Counted from the first letter of the stretch, positions 34,848-43,941 are shown. The stretch: DNA of 64,000 nucleotides from Bacteroidota bacterium (GCA_016868895.1 VGFK01000001.1:478896-542895); one strand, 5' to 3'. The notes: a model not told the origin generated them from the letters alone. Numbers and translations are program-made.

Positions 34848-35489
34848 TCAAAACTCTACACCTTCCACGTAAATACGTGTAATCCGCCACTGTGCTGCAT
34901 CCTGGACCAGTTCCACCTGCCAGTCGCCATCAATGATGCGGCATTGCAGGGTATCACAGCAACTGGTGCGGTGCTGCCCTTTCAACAGCATCCTTCTGGA
35001 CTCGGTTTTCTTCGCGTGCGATTCGATCCATACCGGTCCGATCGATGCAAACCTTCGTTGATGGCGGTTCACCAGGTAATGCAATTCAGGTTCAGAGAGG
35101 TTGTGGAACTGATTGAGCTGGACACGGGCTCCCAAAAAAGGGAAGGGCTTTAGATCCCCTCCACCTAAGATGGACTGCAAGACTCCTGTGGCGAGTTCTT
35201 CGGGCTGATGGATGGACTCCTGCTCGTTTTTTCCGTCGTACATGAAACAGAAGTACATGTCATCGGGGTGATGGGGCAACTAGAGGTCCATGAAAAAATC
35301 CCGAATGAACGCATAGCGTTTTTTATAGTCAACCGTGGCTTCCTGAAAAACCAGTAAAATACGGTTGCTGCACAACAGTTCCTGAAGGAACTCAACGGTG
35401 TGTTGCAACTCTTCAGTCGACAAAGCATCTGTCAGTGGAAGTTCATGCTTGAGGCGGATCTTGGTTCGAATGGTCGTGTGCATAGGCAT
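34848..35489 (-). pseudogene. Hypothetical protein interrupted by an in-frame TAG
   Basis: Two ORFs in one frame, separated only by a TAG at 35280-35282. The first part reads MPMHTTIRTKIRLKHELPL..FIRDFFMDL, the second continues LPHHPDDMYFCFMYDGKNEQ... Joined they give about 213 codons with no other gap. The second half has no plausible own start (a TTG directly after the stop, or an ATG seven codons later within the conserved-looking stretch). I do not recognise the family. Nonsense mutation, sequencing error or stop readthrough are all possible. Confidence 0.6.
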
Positions 35490-35554
35490 CAGGGTTGTTT
35501 TGTTAAATTTCAACCCGTAGTGCTGCACGCACAAGGTCTAAACCCCAATATGAA

Positions 35555-35562
35555 TACTTTTG
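35555..35562 (+). promoter_or_regulatory. Putative -7 promoter element of yidD (TACTTTTG)
   Basis: Exact TAnnTTTG match ending 6 bases before the yidD ATG. Confidence 0.5.
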
Positions 35563-35568
35563 TAGCGC

Positions 35569-35808
35569 ATGGATCACCCGAAAAACCTGTTCAGGCGACT
35601 GCTGATTTCACCGTTCATCCTGTTGATTCAACTCTACAGGATGGTGATTTCACCATGGATCGGTCCCAAGTGCCGGTATACACCTACTTGTTCTCAGTAT
35701 GCGATGGATGCCTTGCATAAATATGGAATAGTTAAGGGCCTGTGGAAGGCCCTTAAACGAATATCGCGCTGTCACCCTTGGGGCGGCAGTGGTTACGATC
35801 CGGCTTGA
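35569..35808 (+). CDS. yidD: Membrane protein insertion efficiency factor YidD
   Basis: Small membrane-associated protein that aids YidC-dependent insertion. 79 residues with the three conserved blocks: [52 protein letters not shown] and GGSGYDP. In most bacteria yidD follows rnpA on the same strand; here it is on the opposite strand, with sod and tadA between them. Its 3' end overlaps sod by 16 bases. Confidence 0.95.
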   Translation: MDHPKNLFRRLLISPFILLIQLYRMVISPWIGPKCRYTPTCSQYAMDALHKYGIVKGLWKALKRISRCHPWGGSGYDPA

Positions 35809-36398
35809 AAGCGATCGGCAACCTTGTTCCAGTTGACAACCGACCAGAATGCTCCGAGGTAATCGGCTCTTCTATTTTGATATTTGAGATAATAGGCGTG
35901 TTCCCATACGTCCACCCCCAATAATGGAGTCCCTTTTACTTCCGCAACATCCATCAGGGGATTGTCTTGATTAGGCGTAGAGCAAATTTCGAGTTTACCC
36001 TCCTTGAGGATGAGCCATGCCCATCCACTTCCAAAGCGGGTCATGCCAGCGGTTGCAAATTTTTCCTTGAACGCATCAAACGATCCGAAGGCACTGTCGA
36101 TCGCCGCTGCAAGTGCCCCGGCGGGATGTCCACCGGCATTGGGCGCCAGGCTTTCCCAGAAAAAAGTATGGTTCCAGTGTCCGCCACCGTTGTTGCGAAC
36201 GGGTATGGAAATAGACCCCGCTTGTGCAACGAGTTCTTCGATGGATTTATTTTCGTGTGGCGTGCCGGCGATGGCCTTGTTGAGGTTATCGACATAGGCC
36301 TGGTGGTGTTTCCCATGATGGATCTGCATGGTCAGTGTATCCACATGCGGCTCCAATGCATCATGGGCATAGGGAAGTGCGGGTAATGTAAATGGCAT
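35793..36398 (-). CDS. sodA: Superoxide dismutase, Fe/Mn family
   Basis: Cytosolic superoxide dismutase, 201 residues, no signal peptide. Metal ligands: His in [12 protein letters not shown] (His27-type), His in [11 protein letters not shown], Asp and His in [11 protein letters not shown]. The glycine in GGHWNH and the glutamine in NQDNPLMD are the pattern of the Mn-type rather than the Fe-type enzyme; a cambialistic enzyme is possible. Confidence 0.96.
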   Translation of the reverse strand: MPFTLPALPYAHDALEPHVDTLTMQIHHGKHHQAYVDNLNKAIAGTPHENKSIEELVAQAGSISIPVRNNGGGHWNHTFFWESLAPNAGGHPAGALAAAIDSAFGSFDAFKEKFATAGMTRFGSGWAWLILKEGKLEICSTPNQDNPLMDVAEVKGTPLLGVDVWEHAYYLKYQNRRADYLGAFWSVVNWNKVADRFQAGS

Positions 36399-36411
36399 GG
36401 TACTTTTTTTA

Positions 36412-36419
36412 CAAATGTA
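36412..36419 (-). promoter_or_regulatory. Putative -7 promoter element of sod (TACATTTG)
   Basis: Exact TAnnTTTG match on the minus strand, 13 bases before the sod ATG. Confidence 0.6.
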
Positions 36420-36437
36420 ATCAATCTGAAACGCTGC

Positions 36438-36878
36438 TCAGCCTCGTTTTGTTCGAAAAAAACTTTTCATCAACTGTGCAGCCTCATCGGCCAGCAGACC
36501 GTATACGATCAAGGTTTTGGGATGGAACGGATGGGTATCGCCTGTATAGACCTGATGCCCATTTTTCCGATCAGAGGTCGCCCACACCACTTTTCCGATT
36601 TTACTCCAGTGCAAGGCTCCGGTGCACATGAGGCATGGCTCGACGGTCACATAAAGCGTTGCATCCGACAGGTACTTGGAACCCATCGCATTGAATGCAG
36701 CGGTGAGCGCAATGATTTCAGCATGAGCCGTGGGATCGTTGAGTTTTTCCACCATGTTGTATCCGCGGGAGATGATGCGATCGTTCATTACCACCACTGC
36801 GCCCACCGGCACTTCTCCCTCTGCATAGGCCTTTTCCGCTTCTTTCAAGGCAAGGCGCATGTAGTGTTCATCATTCAT
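36438..36878 (-). CDS. tadA: tRNA-specific adenosine deaminase
   Basis: Converts adenosine-34 of tRNA-Arg(ACG) to inosine. Cytidine-deaminase fold of 146 residues: zinc ligands in THAEI-type TAHAEIIAL and PCLMC, and VPVGAVVVMNDRII. From the ATG at 36878; the TTG seven codons upstream is within rnpA. Other nucleoside deaminases share this fold, so the exact substrate is inferred from length and motif spacing. It overlaps rnpA by 8 bases. Confidence 0.88.
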   Translation of the reverse strand: MNDEHYMRLALKEAEKAYAEGEVPVGAVVVMNDRIISRGYNMVEKLNDPTAHAEIIALTAAFNAMGSKYLSDATLYVTVEPCLMCTGALHWSKIGKVVWATSDRKNGHQVYTGDTHPFHPKTLIVYGLLADEAAQLMKSFFRTKRG

Positions 36879-37263
36879 GGGAACTGATTTTTTTCTCAAC
36901 CAAAGCTAGCAGGTTCTTCATGGTTTGTTCAATGGTGGAGTAGTCGGACAGCGACGATCCCACATAAATCCAAAAAATATCCAGCTGCCGGTTTGATTGT
37001 TCAAGTGTAGTTTTTAACGACCCGTTATTCAGACGATACGCTTCGCGCATGCGGCGTTTGATCAGGTTGCGGTCGACTGCCCGCTTGAACAGTCGCGACG
37101 CTACACCAAAACCCGACTGCACCGGTATTCTGGTACCAGGACTAAACGCCAGATAACAAAGGAGGTCCCCGGAACGCAACTTCTCCCCTTTTGAAAAAAG
37201 GGTGCGGATGCGGGTGTATCCTTTTAATCGCTCAGACTTGGATAAGGTATGCCGTGTGGTCAT
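36871..37263 (-). CDS. rnpA: Ribonuclease P protein component
   Basis: Protein partner of the RNase P ribozyme that matures tRNA 5' ends. 130 residues from the ATG at 37263; the RNR-type signature reads RAVDRNLIKRRMREAYR. It directly follows the rpmH terminator hairpin, whose U-tract reaches to within about 5 bases of the start codon. Confidence 0.92.
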   Translation of the reverse strand: MTTRHTLSKSERLKGYTRIRTLFSKGEKLRSGDLLCYLAFSPGTRIPVQSGFGVASRLFKRAVDRNLIKRRMREAYRLNNGSLKTTLEQSNRQLDIFWIYVGSSLSDYSTIEQTMKNLLALVEKKISSHE

Positions 37264-37273
37264 GTGAAACAAA

Positions 37274-37303
37274 AATAGCCCCGGATTGGTATCCGGAGCT
37301 ATT
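37274..37303 (-). terminator. Intrinsic terminator between rpmH and rnpA
   Basis: Stem AATAGC-CCGGAT / ATCCGG-GCTATT with one internal mismatch and a 4-base loop, followed on the minus strand by TTTTTG and then the rnpA start. It would limit rnpA expression relative to rpmH. Confidence 0.75.
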
Positions 37304-37326
37304 CATTTATGGAAGATGCGATCAAT

Positions 37327-37482
37327 TTACTTAAGCTTTCTCTCGTCGGATACAGAAAGTTTCTTACGGCCTTTCTTCCGGCGACTGGCCAGAACAGCGC
37401 GACCGTTAGCGGATTCCATGCGTTTTTTGAATCCGTGAACGGATTTGCGGCGGCGACGGTGTGGTTGAAATGTACGTTTCAT
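37327..37482 (-). CDS. rpmH: Ribosomal protein L34 (bL34)
   Basis: Missing from the ORF track because of its length. Translation of the minus strand from 37482 gives 51 residues, [18 protein letters not shown].. ending in [12 protein letters not shown], a complete bL34. The basic composition and the MKRTFQP start are diagnostic. It is first in a transcript followed by a terminator and rnpA; a likely promoter lies about 70 bases upstream. Confidence 0.97.
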   Translation of the reverse strand: MKRTFQPHRRRRKSVHGFKKRMESANGRAVLASRRKKGRKKLSVSDERKLK

Positions 37483-37551
37483 AATTGTTTTCCTTTTGGA
37501 GTTGATAGAACAGCGACCGGGTCACCACACCCAGGTCATGTGAAAGGACGG

Positions 37552-37559
37552 CAAAGGTA
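37552..37559 (-). promoter_or_regulatory. Putative -7 promoter element of rpmH (TACCTTTG)
   Basis: Exact TAnnTTTG match on the minus strand, 69 bases before the rpmH ATG, in the gap to murI. Confidence 0.55.
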
Positions 37560-37576
37560 ATGGAATTTGGTTTCCC

Positions 37577-38404
37577 TTACAAATGGACCTGTCGTGCTTT
37601 TAAAGGAGACCCCCAGAATTGAGAAGCAGCGCCACCAAAAACGGTGGGATCGCCGGTCGTGGTGAAGTCAATTTCCCCACCCCTGCTCAGCCGTTCCTCC
37701 ATCTGAGGGTGCCGCTGCAGGTAAGACGAGAGGCTGTCTGCAACGATTTCCCCCTGTGTGACCAGGTCGATATGGGCGGGAAGTTTACTGAGGATTCGGG
37801 GGTAGAGCAAAGGATAATGGGTACAGGCCAACAAAATCGTGTCGATCAGGGGCGACTGTTCCGCCAATTGCCTGAGGCAGTCTTCGATCAGCGGGTCTGC
37901 CTTTGCTGGATCGAGGTAGTCGCCCGACTCCACGAGCGGAACCCAGGCGGGGCAGGCCAGCTGATGGACCTGAACCTCCGGGAAAAATTTTGCGATTTCA
38001 ATAGCATAGGAACCGGAATCGACCGTGCCCTGTGTTCCTAGAATTCCCACGTGACCCGAATCGGTGTGGTCGCCGATGACTTCGGTGGTGGGACGAATAA
38101 CCCCCAGCACACGACGAGTAGGGTCTATCCCCGGGAGGTCCCGTTGCTGGATAGTGCGCAGCGCTTTTGCCGATGCAGTGTTACAGGCCACAATCACCAA
38201 CGGACATCCTTGCTGGAACAACCAGTTGACCGCTTGCAACGTATACTGGTAGACCGTTTCAAAATCTTTGGTGCCGTAGGGAGCTCGGGCGCTATCGCCC
38301 AGGTACACATAATCGTATTCAGGAAGTACATGCACCAGTTCTTTGAGAACGGTGAGTCCCCCTAACCCTGAATCAAATACACCAATTGGCTGACGGTGTG
38401 GCAT
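37577..38404 (-). CDS. murI: Glutamate racemase
   Basis: Supplies D-glutamate for peptidoglycan. 275 residues from the ATG at 38404. Both catalytic cysteines are in place: VACNTASA and LLACTHYPLL; N-terminal GVFDSGLGGLTVLKE is typical. It begins 11 bases after an intrinsic terminator that follows ompH, with no obvious promoter between, so expression may depend on terminator read-through. Confidence 0.95.
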   Translation of the reverse strand: MPHRQPIGVFDSGLGGLTVLKELVHVLPEYDYVYLGDSARAPYGTKDFETVYQYTLQAVNWLFQQGCPLVIVACNTASAKALRTIQQRDLPGIDPTRRVLGVIRPTTEVIGDHTDSGHVGILGTQGTVDSGSYAIEIAKFFPEVQVHQLACPAWVPLVESGDYLDPAKADPLIEDCLRQLAEQSPLIDTILLACTHYPLLYPRILSKLPAHIDLVTQGEIVADSLSSYLQRHPQMEERLSRGGEIDFTTTGDPTVFGGAASQFWGSPLKARQVHL

Positions 38405-38414
38405 GGCAAAAAAA

Positions 38415-38436
38415 GACCGAAACAAGTGTTTCGGTC
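38415..38436 (-). terminator. Intrinsic terminator between ompH and murI
   Basis: Perfect 10-bp stem GACCGAAACA / TGTTTCGGTC with a 2-base loop, followed on the minus strand by TTTTTTTG and then the murI start codon. Confidence 0.8.
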
Positions 38437-38443
38437 GTGCTGA

Positions 38444-38974
38444 TTATTTAGCCGGTGGCTTGGGTGCCCCCGCGCCCTCTAATTTCTTTTTGACCAATGG
38501 CAGCAGATCATCTGCATCAGGTTGTACCAGTAAGGCTTCCTTGCGGAATACATAGGTGTATCCGCTGGCCTTAGCTACATCGGCAATCAGCTGATTTGCT
38601 TTTTGCGCGATGGGGGTCATGAGTTCTTCCTGCTTTTGCTGCATTTGCTGCTGGTAGTTCTGCTCAAATCCCTGCAATTGAACCAACAGGTTCTTCATCA
38701 TTTCTTTTTTAGCATTCTTGGTAGCAGGCGCCATTTTGGTAGAGTCTGCCTTGAAGATGCTGTCCTGACGATTCAGTTCTTTGAGGGTTTCCGCATATTG
38801 GATCTGCAGGGAGCTGTCGTATTGCGCCATGTCTGCAGTCGCTTTCTTGTATTCAGGCATGAGCTGAACTACTTCATCCACGCTCACGTAACCGGTTTTG
38901 TTCTGTGCAGAAAGAGAGGTATGGGTGGCCAACATCGCCACTGCAACCAGAACCAGTTTAAATGCTTGTTTCAT
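38444..38974 (-). CDS. OmpH/Skp family periplasmic chaperone (second copy)
   Basis: 176 residues with a signal peptide (..LATHTSLSAQ), the N-terminal core YVSVDEVVQLMPEY, a long charged coiled coil (about 45-120) and the C-terminal YTYVFRKEALLVQPDADDL block, then a short A/P/K-rich tail. Skp-type chaperones hold unfolded outer-membrane proteins for BamA. Follows the other ompH gene and bamA on the same strand. Confidence 0.9.
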   Translation of the reverse strand: MKQAFKLVLVAVAMLATHTSLSAQNKTGYVSVDEVVQLMPEYKKATADMAQYDSSLQIQYAETLKELNRQDSIFKADSTKMAPATKNAKKEMMKNLLVQLQGFEQNYQQQMQQKQEELMTPIAQKANQLIADVAKASGYTYVFRKEALLVQPDADDLLPLVKKKLEGAGAPKPPAK

Positions 38975-38994
38975 TGCTGATTGTTTGTTTGATT

Positions 38995-39002
38995 CGAAAT
39001 TA
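38995..39002 (-). promoter_or_regulatory. Possible -7 element of the second ompH gene (TAATTTCG)
   Basis: Seven of eight positions of TAnnTTTG, 20 bases before the ATG at 38974. Confidence 0.3.
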
Positions 39003-39010
39003 TGTTTTTT

Positions 39011-39514
39011 TTATTTCCCAGTCAGTTCCCGAAGGACATCGTCGCTGCGGTCCAGTTTGGGGTCGGCAAAGATAATGGTAATTCCCTCACTTTTGTCGAA
39101 TATGATGTCGTATTGCCGGGATACAGCGATCTTTTGAACGGCATTGTAGACTTTATCCTGTATGGGTTTCACCAGCTCCTGTCTTCGCTTGAACAAGTCG
39201 CCCTCAAAGCCAAACCGTTTCTTTTGGAGGTCCCTCAGCTCTTTTTCTTTATTGAACAGGTCGTCTTCCCTTTTCTTCAACAATTCTTCGCTCAGCATCA
39301 CTTTTTCTGCTTCATAGTTGCGGTACAACTGATCCAGTACGACCTGTTTATCGTCGATCTCTTTTTGCCATTGCGCGCTGAATGCATCGAGTTTCTTTTG
39401 GGCCTCGGTGTACTCCGGGAGTTTACTCAGGATGTACCGCGTGTCGATGACGGCGTAGCGCTGTGCCTGGGCCGTTGAAGCCACCAGCAGGAGCAGAAAT
39501 AACCATTTTTTCAT
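39011..39514 (-). CDS. OmpH/Skp family periplasmic chaperone (first copy)
   Basis: 167 residues: signal peptide ending near STAQAQ, then AVIDTRYILSKLPEY, a highly charged coiled coil and C-terminal YDIIFDKSEGITIIFAD. Paralogue of the next gene downstream; tandem ompH copies after bamA are standard in Bacteroidota. Lies 48 bases after the bamA stop. Confidence 0.9.
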   Translation of the reverse strand: MKKWLFLLLLVASTAQAQRYAVIDTRYILSKLPEYTEAQKKLDAFSAQWQKEIDDKQVVLDQLYRNYEAEKVMLSEELLKKREDDLFNKEKELRDLQKKRFGFEGDLFKRRQELVKPIQDKVYNAVQKIAVSRQYDIIFDKSEGITIIFADPKLDRSDDVLRELTGK

Positions 39515-39562
39515 ATGCCAGGGTTTTATATAAAGTTATAATTAAGCGGATCAGTAGCCGTA

Positions 39563-42280
39563 TTATTCGGGCTCGAAGCCGAGCATGAACGTGAAGCGAG
39601 CGGCATCACGCAGTCGAGTTGTTCCGGTGATGCGGTCCAGACCGACACCGTAATCAAATCCCAATAGTCCAAACATGGGGAGGAAGAATCGGACACCAAA
39701 TCCAACCGTTCTTCTCAAACGGAACGGATTCCATTCTTTGAACGAGTACCATCCGTTTGCTGCTTCATAAAAGGCAAGTCCATAAATGGTACTGCTGGGG
39801 TTGGTGACAAAGGGATACCGCATTTCCAGCGTGTACTTATTGAAAATGGTAAAGAAATTGGTTGCATTTTGTTTCTCCGGATTGATGGTGGGATCGGAGT
39901 TGTCATAAACGGGATACCCTCTGTGAGCAATGATGTCATATCCCAATACACCAAAGTTGTTGGTCAGACCGGCGTCCCCCACCTGAAAGCGTTCGAAAGG
40001 AGAGATGGGGAGTTTGTTGTTGTAGCGACCAATGAAACCAAACTTGGCGGCCATGCGCAGTACAAATTGCCGGCTCTTGTCTTCTCCAGCTGGCTTTCCG
40101 ATGGGCACAAACCACTCGGAATTAAATCGCCATTTGTGGTACTCCACCAGTTTGAATACGTCTGTTTTATTGATGCCGCGGATATAGGACCAAGGGGGTG
40201 TAAAGGTTCCGCTCAACAAGAAGTTGGATCCGCTTCTGGGAAAGATCGGCTGATCGATTGAGGTTCGCTGCAGCGCCAACTTCAGGTTGAAGTTATTGGA
40301 TACTCCGGTAGAGAACGAGGGGAAGATGGCGTAATTACGGGCTTTGTATTGGATATAGCTGAACGAGGTTACCAGTGAGAAGAAATCATCCGGCCACCGC
40401 AACTGCTTACCCAAGGCAATCGTAACACCTGAAGTAGTCAGGAAGGATGAGTCGGCATACCGCCGATCAAACAGTCCCGTGAATGGATTGTAGGCATTGG
40501 AGAATTTAGTATTGAACACATTCACGGAGAATGAGTTTCTCTTTTTCCCTCCCAACCAGGGTTCGGTGAACGAGAAGTTGACCGAGCGGAAGAAACGTCC
40601 ATTGGATTGATAACGGAGGCTGAGCTTCTGCCCGTCTCCCATTGGGAGTGGATCCCAAGCGGACTTCTTCCAAATATTTTTTATGGAGAAATTATTGAAC
40701 GTTACACCCAGTGTACCGGTCAGTCCGATTCCACCACCCCATCCTGCACTGAGTTCGAGCTGATCGGATGATTTTTCTTCCACACTGTAGTTGATGTCTA
40801 CTGTTCCATCGTCCTGATTGGGCACCGGCTGCATGCCGAGTTTTTCCTGGTCAAAATAACCGAGGTTGACAATCTCGCGCTGAGAGCGGATGAGATCTGA
40901 TCGACTGAATCGCTCGCCGGGAATGGTGCGCAATTCTCTTCGAATCACGTACTCCTTGGTTTTATCGTTTCCGTCGATGTTCACATTTTTGATCGTGGCC
41001 TGGGGACCTTCCGTGATGCGGATTTCGTGATCGATGGTATCATTGTACACGGATGTTTCAACCGGATTGATTTGAAAAAATAAATATCCGTCGTCCATGT
41101 ACAGCGAGCTGATATCCCCGCCCTCTGGAGAAAGTTGCTTTCCCAGTTTTTTATTCAGCACTTCCAGATTATAGGTATCGCCCTTTTTAATCCCCAGCAG
41201 CATGTTGAGCAGGCTATCCGGGTATTTGGTATTGCCCTTCCAGGTCATGTTGCCGAAATAGTATTGTTTTCCTTCTTCCACTTTCAGCGAAACATTCAAG
41301 CGGTTGTGACGATCATAGTACTGTGTATCTGCTGCAATCACCGCATCCCGGTAACCAAGAGAGTTGTAGTATTCCAGGATCTTCTCTTTGTCTTCTACGT
41401 ATTTTTTATCGTTGAACTTTGCAGAAGAAAACATTTTGAATCGGAACCAGGGATCCAGGTAGTCCCTGATCTTCGAAGGCTTTAGGTAATCCAATTCCTG
41501 CACAAATTCTTTTGAACTGAGGTGGGGGACAATGCCGTAGGGACTGATAATGGTATCCCGGTACAACGTAACGCGGGTCTCTTCTTTGGTGCCCTTCATG
41601 TTTCGTTTTAACTGCAGTTGTTTCGCTGCCTCGTTGCCAAAAAAATGAATGTCAGCAATGCGCACTTTATCACCCTTGGCGATATTAAAATTGAGTATGA
41701 CTTTTCCTACGGCTGAAGGATCGGGAAGCTCTTCTATATCCACCGTAGCGCCTTTGAATCCTTTTTCGGTATAGTACTTGATGATGTTTTCTTTTGCGGT
41801 CAGTCGCATGTTATCGGTCACAACGCGGGACTTGAACAGCCCTACTTTGTCCTTGAGTTCGTCCGATTCGGTTTTTCGAACGCCCTTGAACTTGAAATCC
41901 GAAAGCATGGGCCGCTCCACCGCATCAATCTCCACCCAGATATTGTCTCCTTCGAGTTTGGTGATGTAGATGTTGATGTTGGTGAACATGTTTTGCGACC
42001 AGAGCTTATTGATCGCCTTGGAAAAATTGTCCCCTCCGGGGATGGTGACTTCGTCGCCAACCGACAAACCCGATACGGATATAACAATGGCGGGATCGAA
42101 GGCTTTATTGCCCTTCACCTGAATATCCGCAATGATGTATTTTTTGGGGTATTTCGCGTTGTACAATCCCATCAGGGCCGGGTCCACAGAAGCACCCGGG
42201 AGGGTATCGTTTTGGGCCATCACACTGCCTGGAAACAAATAAAGAACCCCTAAAAAAAAGAGCGTACAGATCCTCGTCAT
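39563..42280 (-). CDS. bamA: Outer membrane protein assembly factor BamA
   Basis: Central Omp85 subunit that inserts beta-barrels into the outer membrane. 905 residues from the ATG at 42280, with a signal peptide ending SVMAQ, a series of POTRA domains (about 35-480; e.g. IADIQVKGNKAFDP, IKNVNIDGNDKTKEYVIRREL) and a C-terminal barrel of about 400 residues. The SxxSWGGG-type ELSAGWGGGIGLTG region and the final strand ending in a charged/aromatic FEPE are visible. Followed by two ompH genes. Confidence 0.95.
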   Translation of the reverse strand: MTRICTLFFLGVLYLFPGSVMAQNDTLPGASVDPALMGLYNAKYPKKYIIADIQVKGNKAFDPAIVISVSGLSVGDEVTIPGGDNFSKAINKLWSQNMFTNINIYITKLEGDNIWVEIDAVERPMLSDFKFKGVRKTESDELKDKVGLFKSRVVTDNMRLTAKENIIKYYTEKGFKGATVDIEELPDPSAVGKVILNFNIAKGDKVRIADIHFFGNEAAKQLQLKRNMKGTKEETRVTLYRDTIISPYGIVPHLSSKEFVQELDYLKPSKIRDYLDPWFRFKMFSSAKFNDKKYVEDKEKILEYYNSLGYRDAVIAADTQYYDRHNRLNVSLKVEEGKQYYFGNMTWKGNTKYPDSLLNMLLGIKKGDTYNLEVLNKKLGKQLSPEGGDISSLYMDDGYLFFQINPVETSVYNDTIDHEIRITEGPQATIKNVNIDGNDKTKEYVIRRELRTIPGERFSRSDLIRSQREIVNLGYFDQEKLGMQPVPNQDDGTVDINYSVEEKSSDQLELSAGWGGGIGLTGTLGVTFNNFSIKNIWKKSAWDPLPMGDGQKLSLRYQSNGRFFRSVNFSFTEPWLGGKKRNSFSVNVFNTKFSNAYNPFTGLFDRRYADSSFLTTSGVTIALGKQLRWPDDFFSLVTSFSYIQYKARNYAIFPSFSTGVSNNFNLKLALQRTSIDQPIFPRSGSNFLLSGTFTPPWSYIRGINKTDVFKLVEYHKWRFNSEWFVPIGKPAGEDKSRQFVLRMAAKFGFIGRYNNKLPISPFERFQVGDAGLTNNFGVLGYDIIAHRGYPVYDNSDPTINPEKQNATNFFTIFNKYTLEMRYPFVTNPSSTIYGLAFYEAANGWYSFKEWNPFRLRRTVGFGVRFFLPMFGLLGFDYGVGLDRITGTTRLRDAARFTFMLGFEPE

Positions 42281-42320
42281 CCAGTAGTTGGTTTGGCACG
42301 GCAAAATAACCGCTTTTTGT

Positions 42321-43079
42321 CTAATTCTTTGTTAAAGCCTCATTCAGCTGAGCGCTGGTTTTTCCAAATCTCCGCTCGCGGTTTTGATAGTCGATGATGG
42401 CCTCATAGAGGTTTTCCTTTCGGAAGTCGGGCCACCGCGTTTGCGTAAAATACAATTCGGCATAGGCCAGCTGATACAAGAGAAAATTGCTGATTCGGTA
42501 TTCGCCGCTGGTTCGGATCATCAGTTCCGGATCGGGAAACTGGCTCGTCGACAAGTACTGCTGCACCGTTTCCTGATCAATCTGCTCGGGACTGATCACT
42601 CCTTCACGCACATCCTGGGCGATTTTGCGGACCGCCTCCACCAACTCCCATCTGGAGCTGTAGCTCAAGGCCATGATGAGGTTGAGGCCCGTATTCTCCA
42701 CAGTCATGTCGATTGCCTCCTGCAATGCCATCCTGGCTTTGGGCGGCAGCATGGTGATCGCTCCGATGGCGTGCATGCGGATGTTGTTTTTTTTGAGGAT
42801 GGGGACTTCCTTCCGGATGGTTTCCACCAGCAGTTCCATCAAACCGGTCACTTCCTTCTCCGGCCGATCCCAATTCTCCGTTGAAAACGCATACAGGGTA
42901 AGATAACCCACGCCCAGTTCGGAGCATCCCTCCACGATATCCCTGACACTGGCCACTCCATGATAATGACCGAACAACCGATCCTGGCCCTGTTCCTGGG
43001 CCCATCGTCCGTTGCCGTCCATGATGATGGCGATGTGTTGGGGTATACGATCCGTTTGGATGTGCTCTTTCAGAGACAT
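42321..43079 (-). CDS. uppS: Isoprenyl transferase (undecaprenyl diphosphate synthase)
   Basis: Cis-prenyltransferase making the C55 carrier lipid for peptidoglycan and polysaccharide. 252 residues with the diphosphate-binding IAIIMDGNGRWAQEQ, LYAFSTENW, and the C-terminal DPELMIRTSGEYRISNFLLYQLAYAELYF block. bamA starts about 40 bases downstream, so they are likely co-transcribed. Confidence 0.96.
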   Translation of the reverse strand: MSLKEHIQTDRIPQHIAIIMDGNGRWAQEQGQDRLFGHYHGVASVRDIVEGCSELGVGYLTLYAFSTENWDRPEKEVTGLMELLVETIRKEVPILKKNNIRMHAIGAITMLPPKARMALQEAIDMTVENTGLNLIMALSYSSRWELVEAVRKIAQDVREGVISPEQIDQETVQQYLSTSQFPDPELMIRTSGEYRISNFLLYQLAYAELYFTQTRWPDFRKENLYEAIIDYQNRERRFGKTSAQLNEALTKN

Positions 43080-43083
43080 GGTG

Positions 43084-43091
43084 CAAAATTA
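43084..43091 (-). promoter_or_regulatory. Putative -7 promoter element of uppS-bamA-ompH (TAATTTTG)
   Basis: Exact TAnnTTTG match on the minus strand, 4 bases before the uppS ATG. Confidence 0.5.
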
Positions 43092-43122
43092 ACCTTTTTT
43101 GAATAGCTCAGGGGAAGGAATC

Positions 43123-43941
43123 CTATCGGGGATCAGCGCACTTGTAGGAAGTAAAAGAGAACGATACAGAGACTTCTGCAAAAATGTATTGATCTTTTTG
43201 CGGACTGAACCCGCGCTGTTTGCCTTTGACCCCCAGTCGGGGTAAGGTGAGCGACCGGTCTTGCAAAATATAGGCTGGAGTACCCGGAAGGAAGATGTCG
43301 TCACCGGCATATACGGTGCTTACATCATCGAGGTAATCGGTGGTGGTGTTGCGATGGGTGACTTCTACTCCGATGTTGATGTTGTTGCGGAGATTGTATT
43401 TGAGTCCCAATCCAACGGGAAAGCAAAGAGCCTGCCTTGCATAAGGTTCCGCTTGCCCTTCAGTTCTTAAATCCCGCAATCGATGCTTAGTAGGATCCTC
43501 ATCGATCAATGCATAGGGATCGAAGCTAAATGTACCGACTCCGAGCGTGAAGTACGGTGTGAATCGATAATAGGGACTTCCCGGTATGAATTTAAAAAAA
43601 TTGAAATCCCCGCGCAATGCCGCCTCGGTAATCGTTGTGTTGAAGCTGAGATTTCGCTGACGTTGGTAATAGTTGGTATTGTATCCATCGGCATATCCCA
43701 GCCGCGCAATATGCCCACTGAGCCGCAGGGCAACATGATTACCGAATTGTTTTCTGAAGAAAATGCCCGCTGAGGGCTTGGGACTATTCAAGGCAGTCCG
43801 ATTGTTGAGGTCCCCAAAATAGTGTGCGCCACCAATACTGAAACCAAGCTCTCCTTCGTGCACAATGGAATTGGGTTGTGCGACAGTAATCAAAAAGAAA
43901 CATCCAAATAATACAGTAAGATGACTCCGAAGAAATGTCAT
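43123..43941 (-). CDS. DUF6089 family outer-membrane-like protein
   Basis: 272 residues with a signal peptide and predicted beta-barrel pattern (ELGFSIGGAHYFGDLN, YRFTPYFTLGVGTFSFDPYA, GLGLKYNLRNNINIGVEVTHR). Matches the DUF6089 group that sits between nadK and uppS in many Bacteroidota. Function unknown; position in the envelope-assembly block suggests a role at the outer membrane. Confidence 0.8.
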   Translation of the reverse strand: MTFLRSHLTVLFGCFFLITVAQPNSIVHEGELGFSIGGAHYFGDLNNRTALNSPKPSAGIFFRKQFGNHVALRLSGHIARLGYADGYNTNYYQRQRNLSFNTTITEAALRGDFNFFKFIPGSPYYRFTPYFTLGVGTFSFDPYALIDEDPTKHRLRDLRTEGQAEPYARQALCFPVGLGLKYNLRNNINIGVEVTHRNTTTDYLDDVSTVYAGDDIFLPGTPAYILQDRSLTLPRLGVKGKQRGFSPQKDQYIFAEVSVSFSFTSYKCADPR

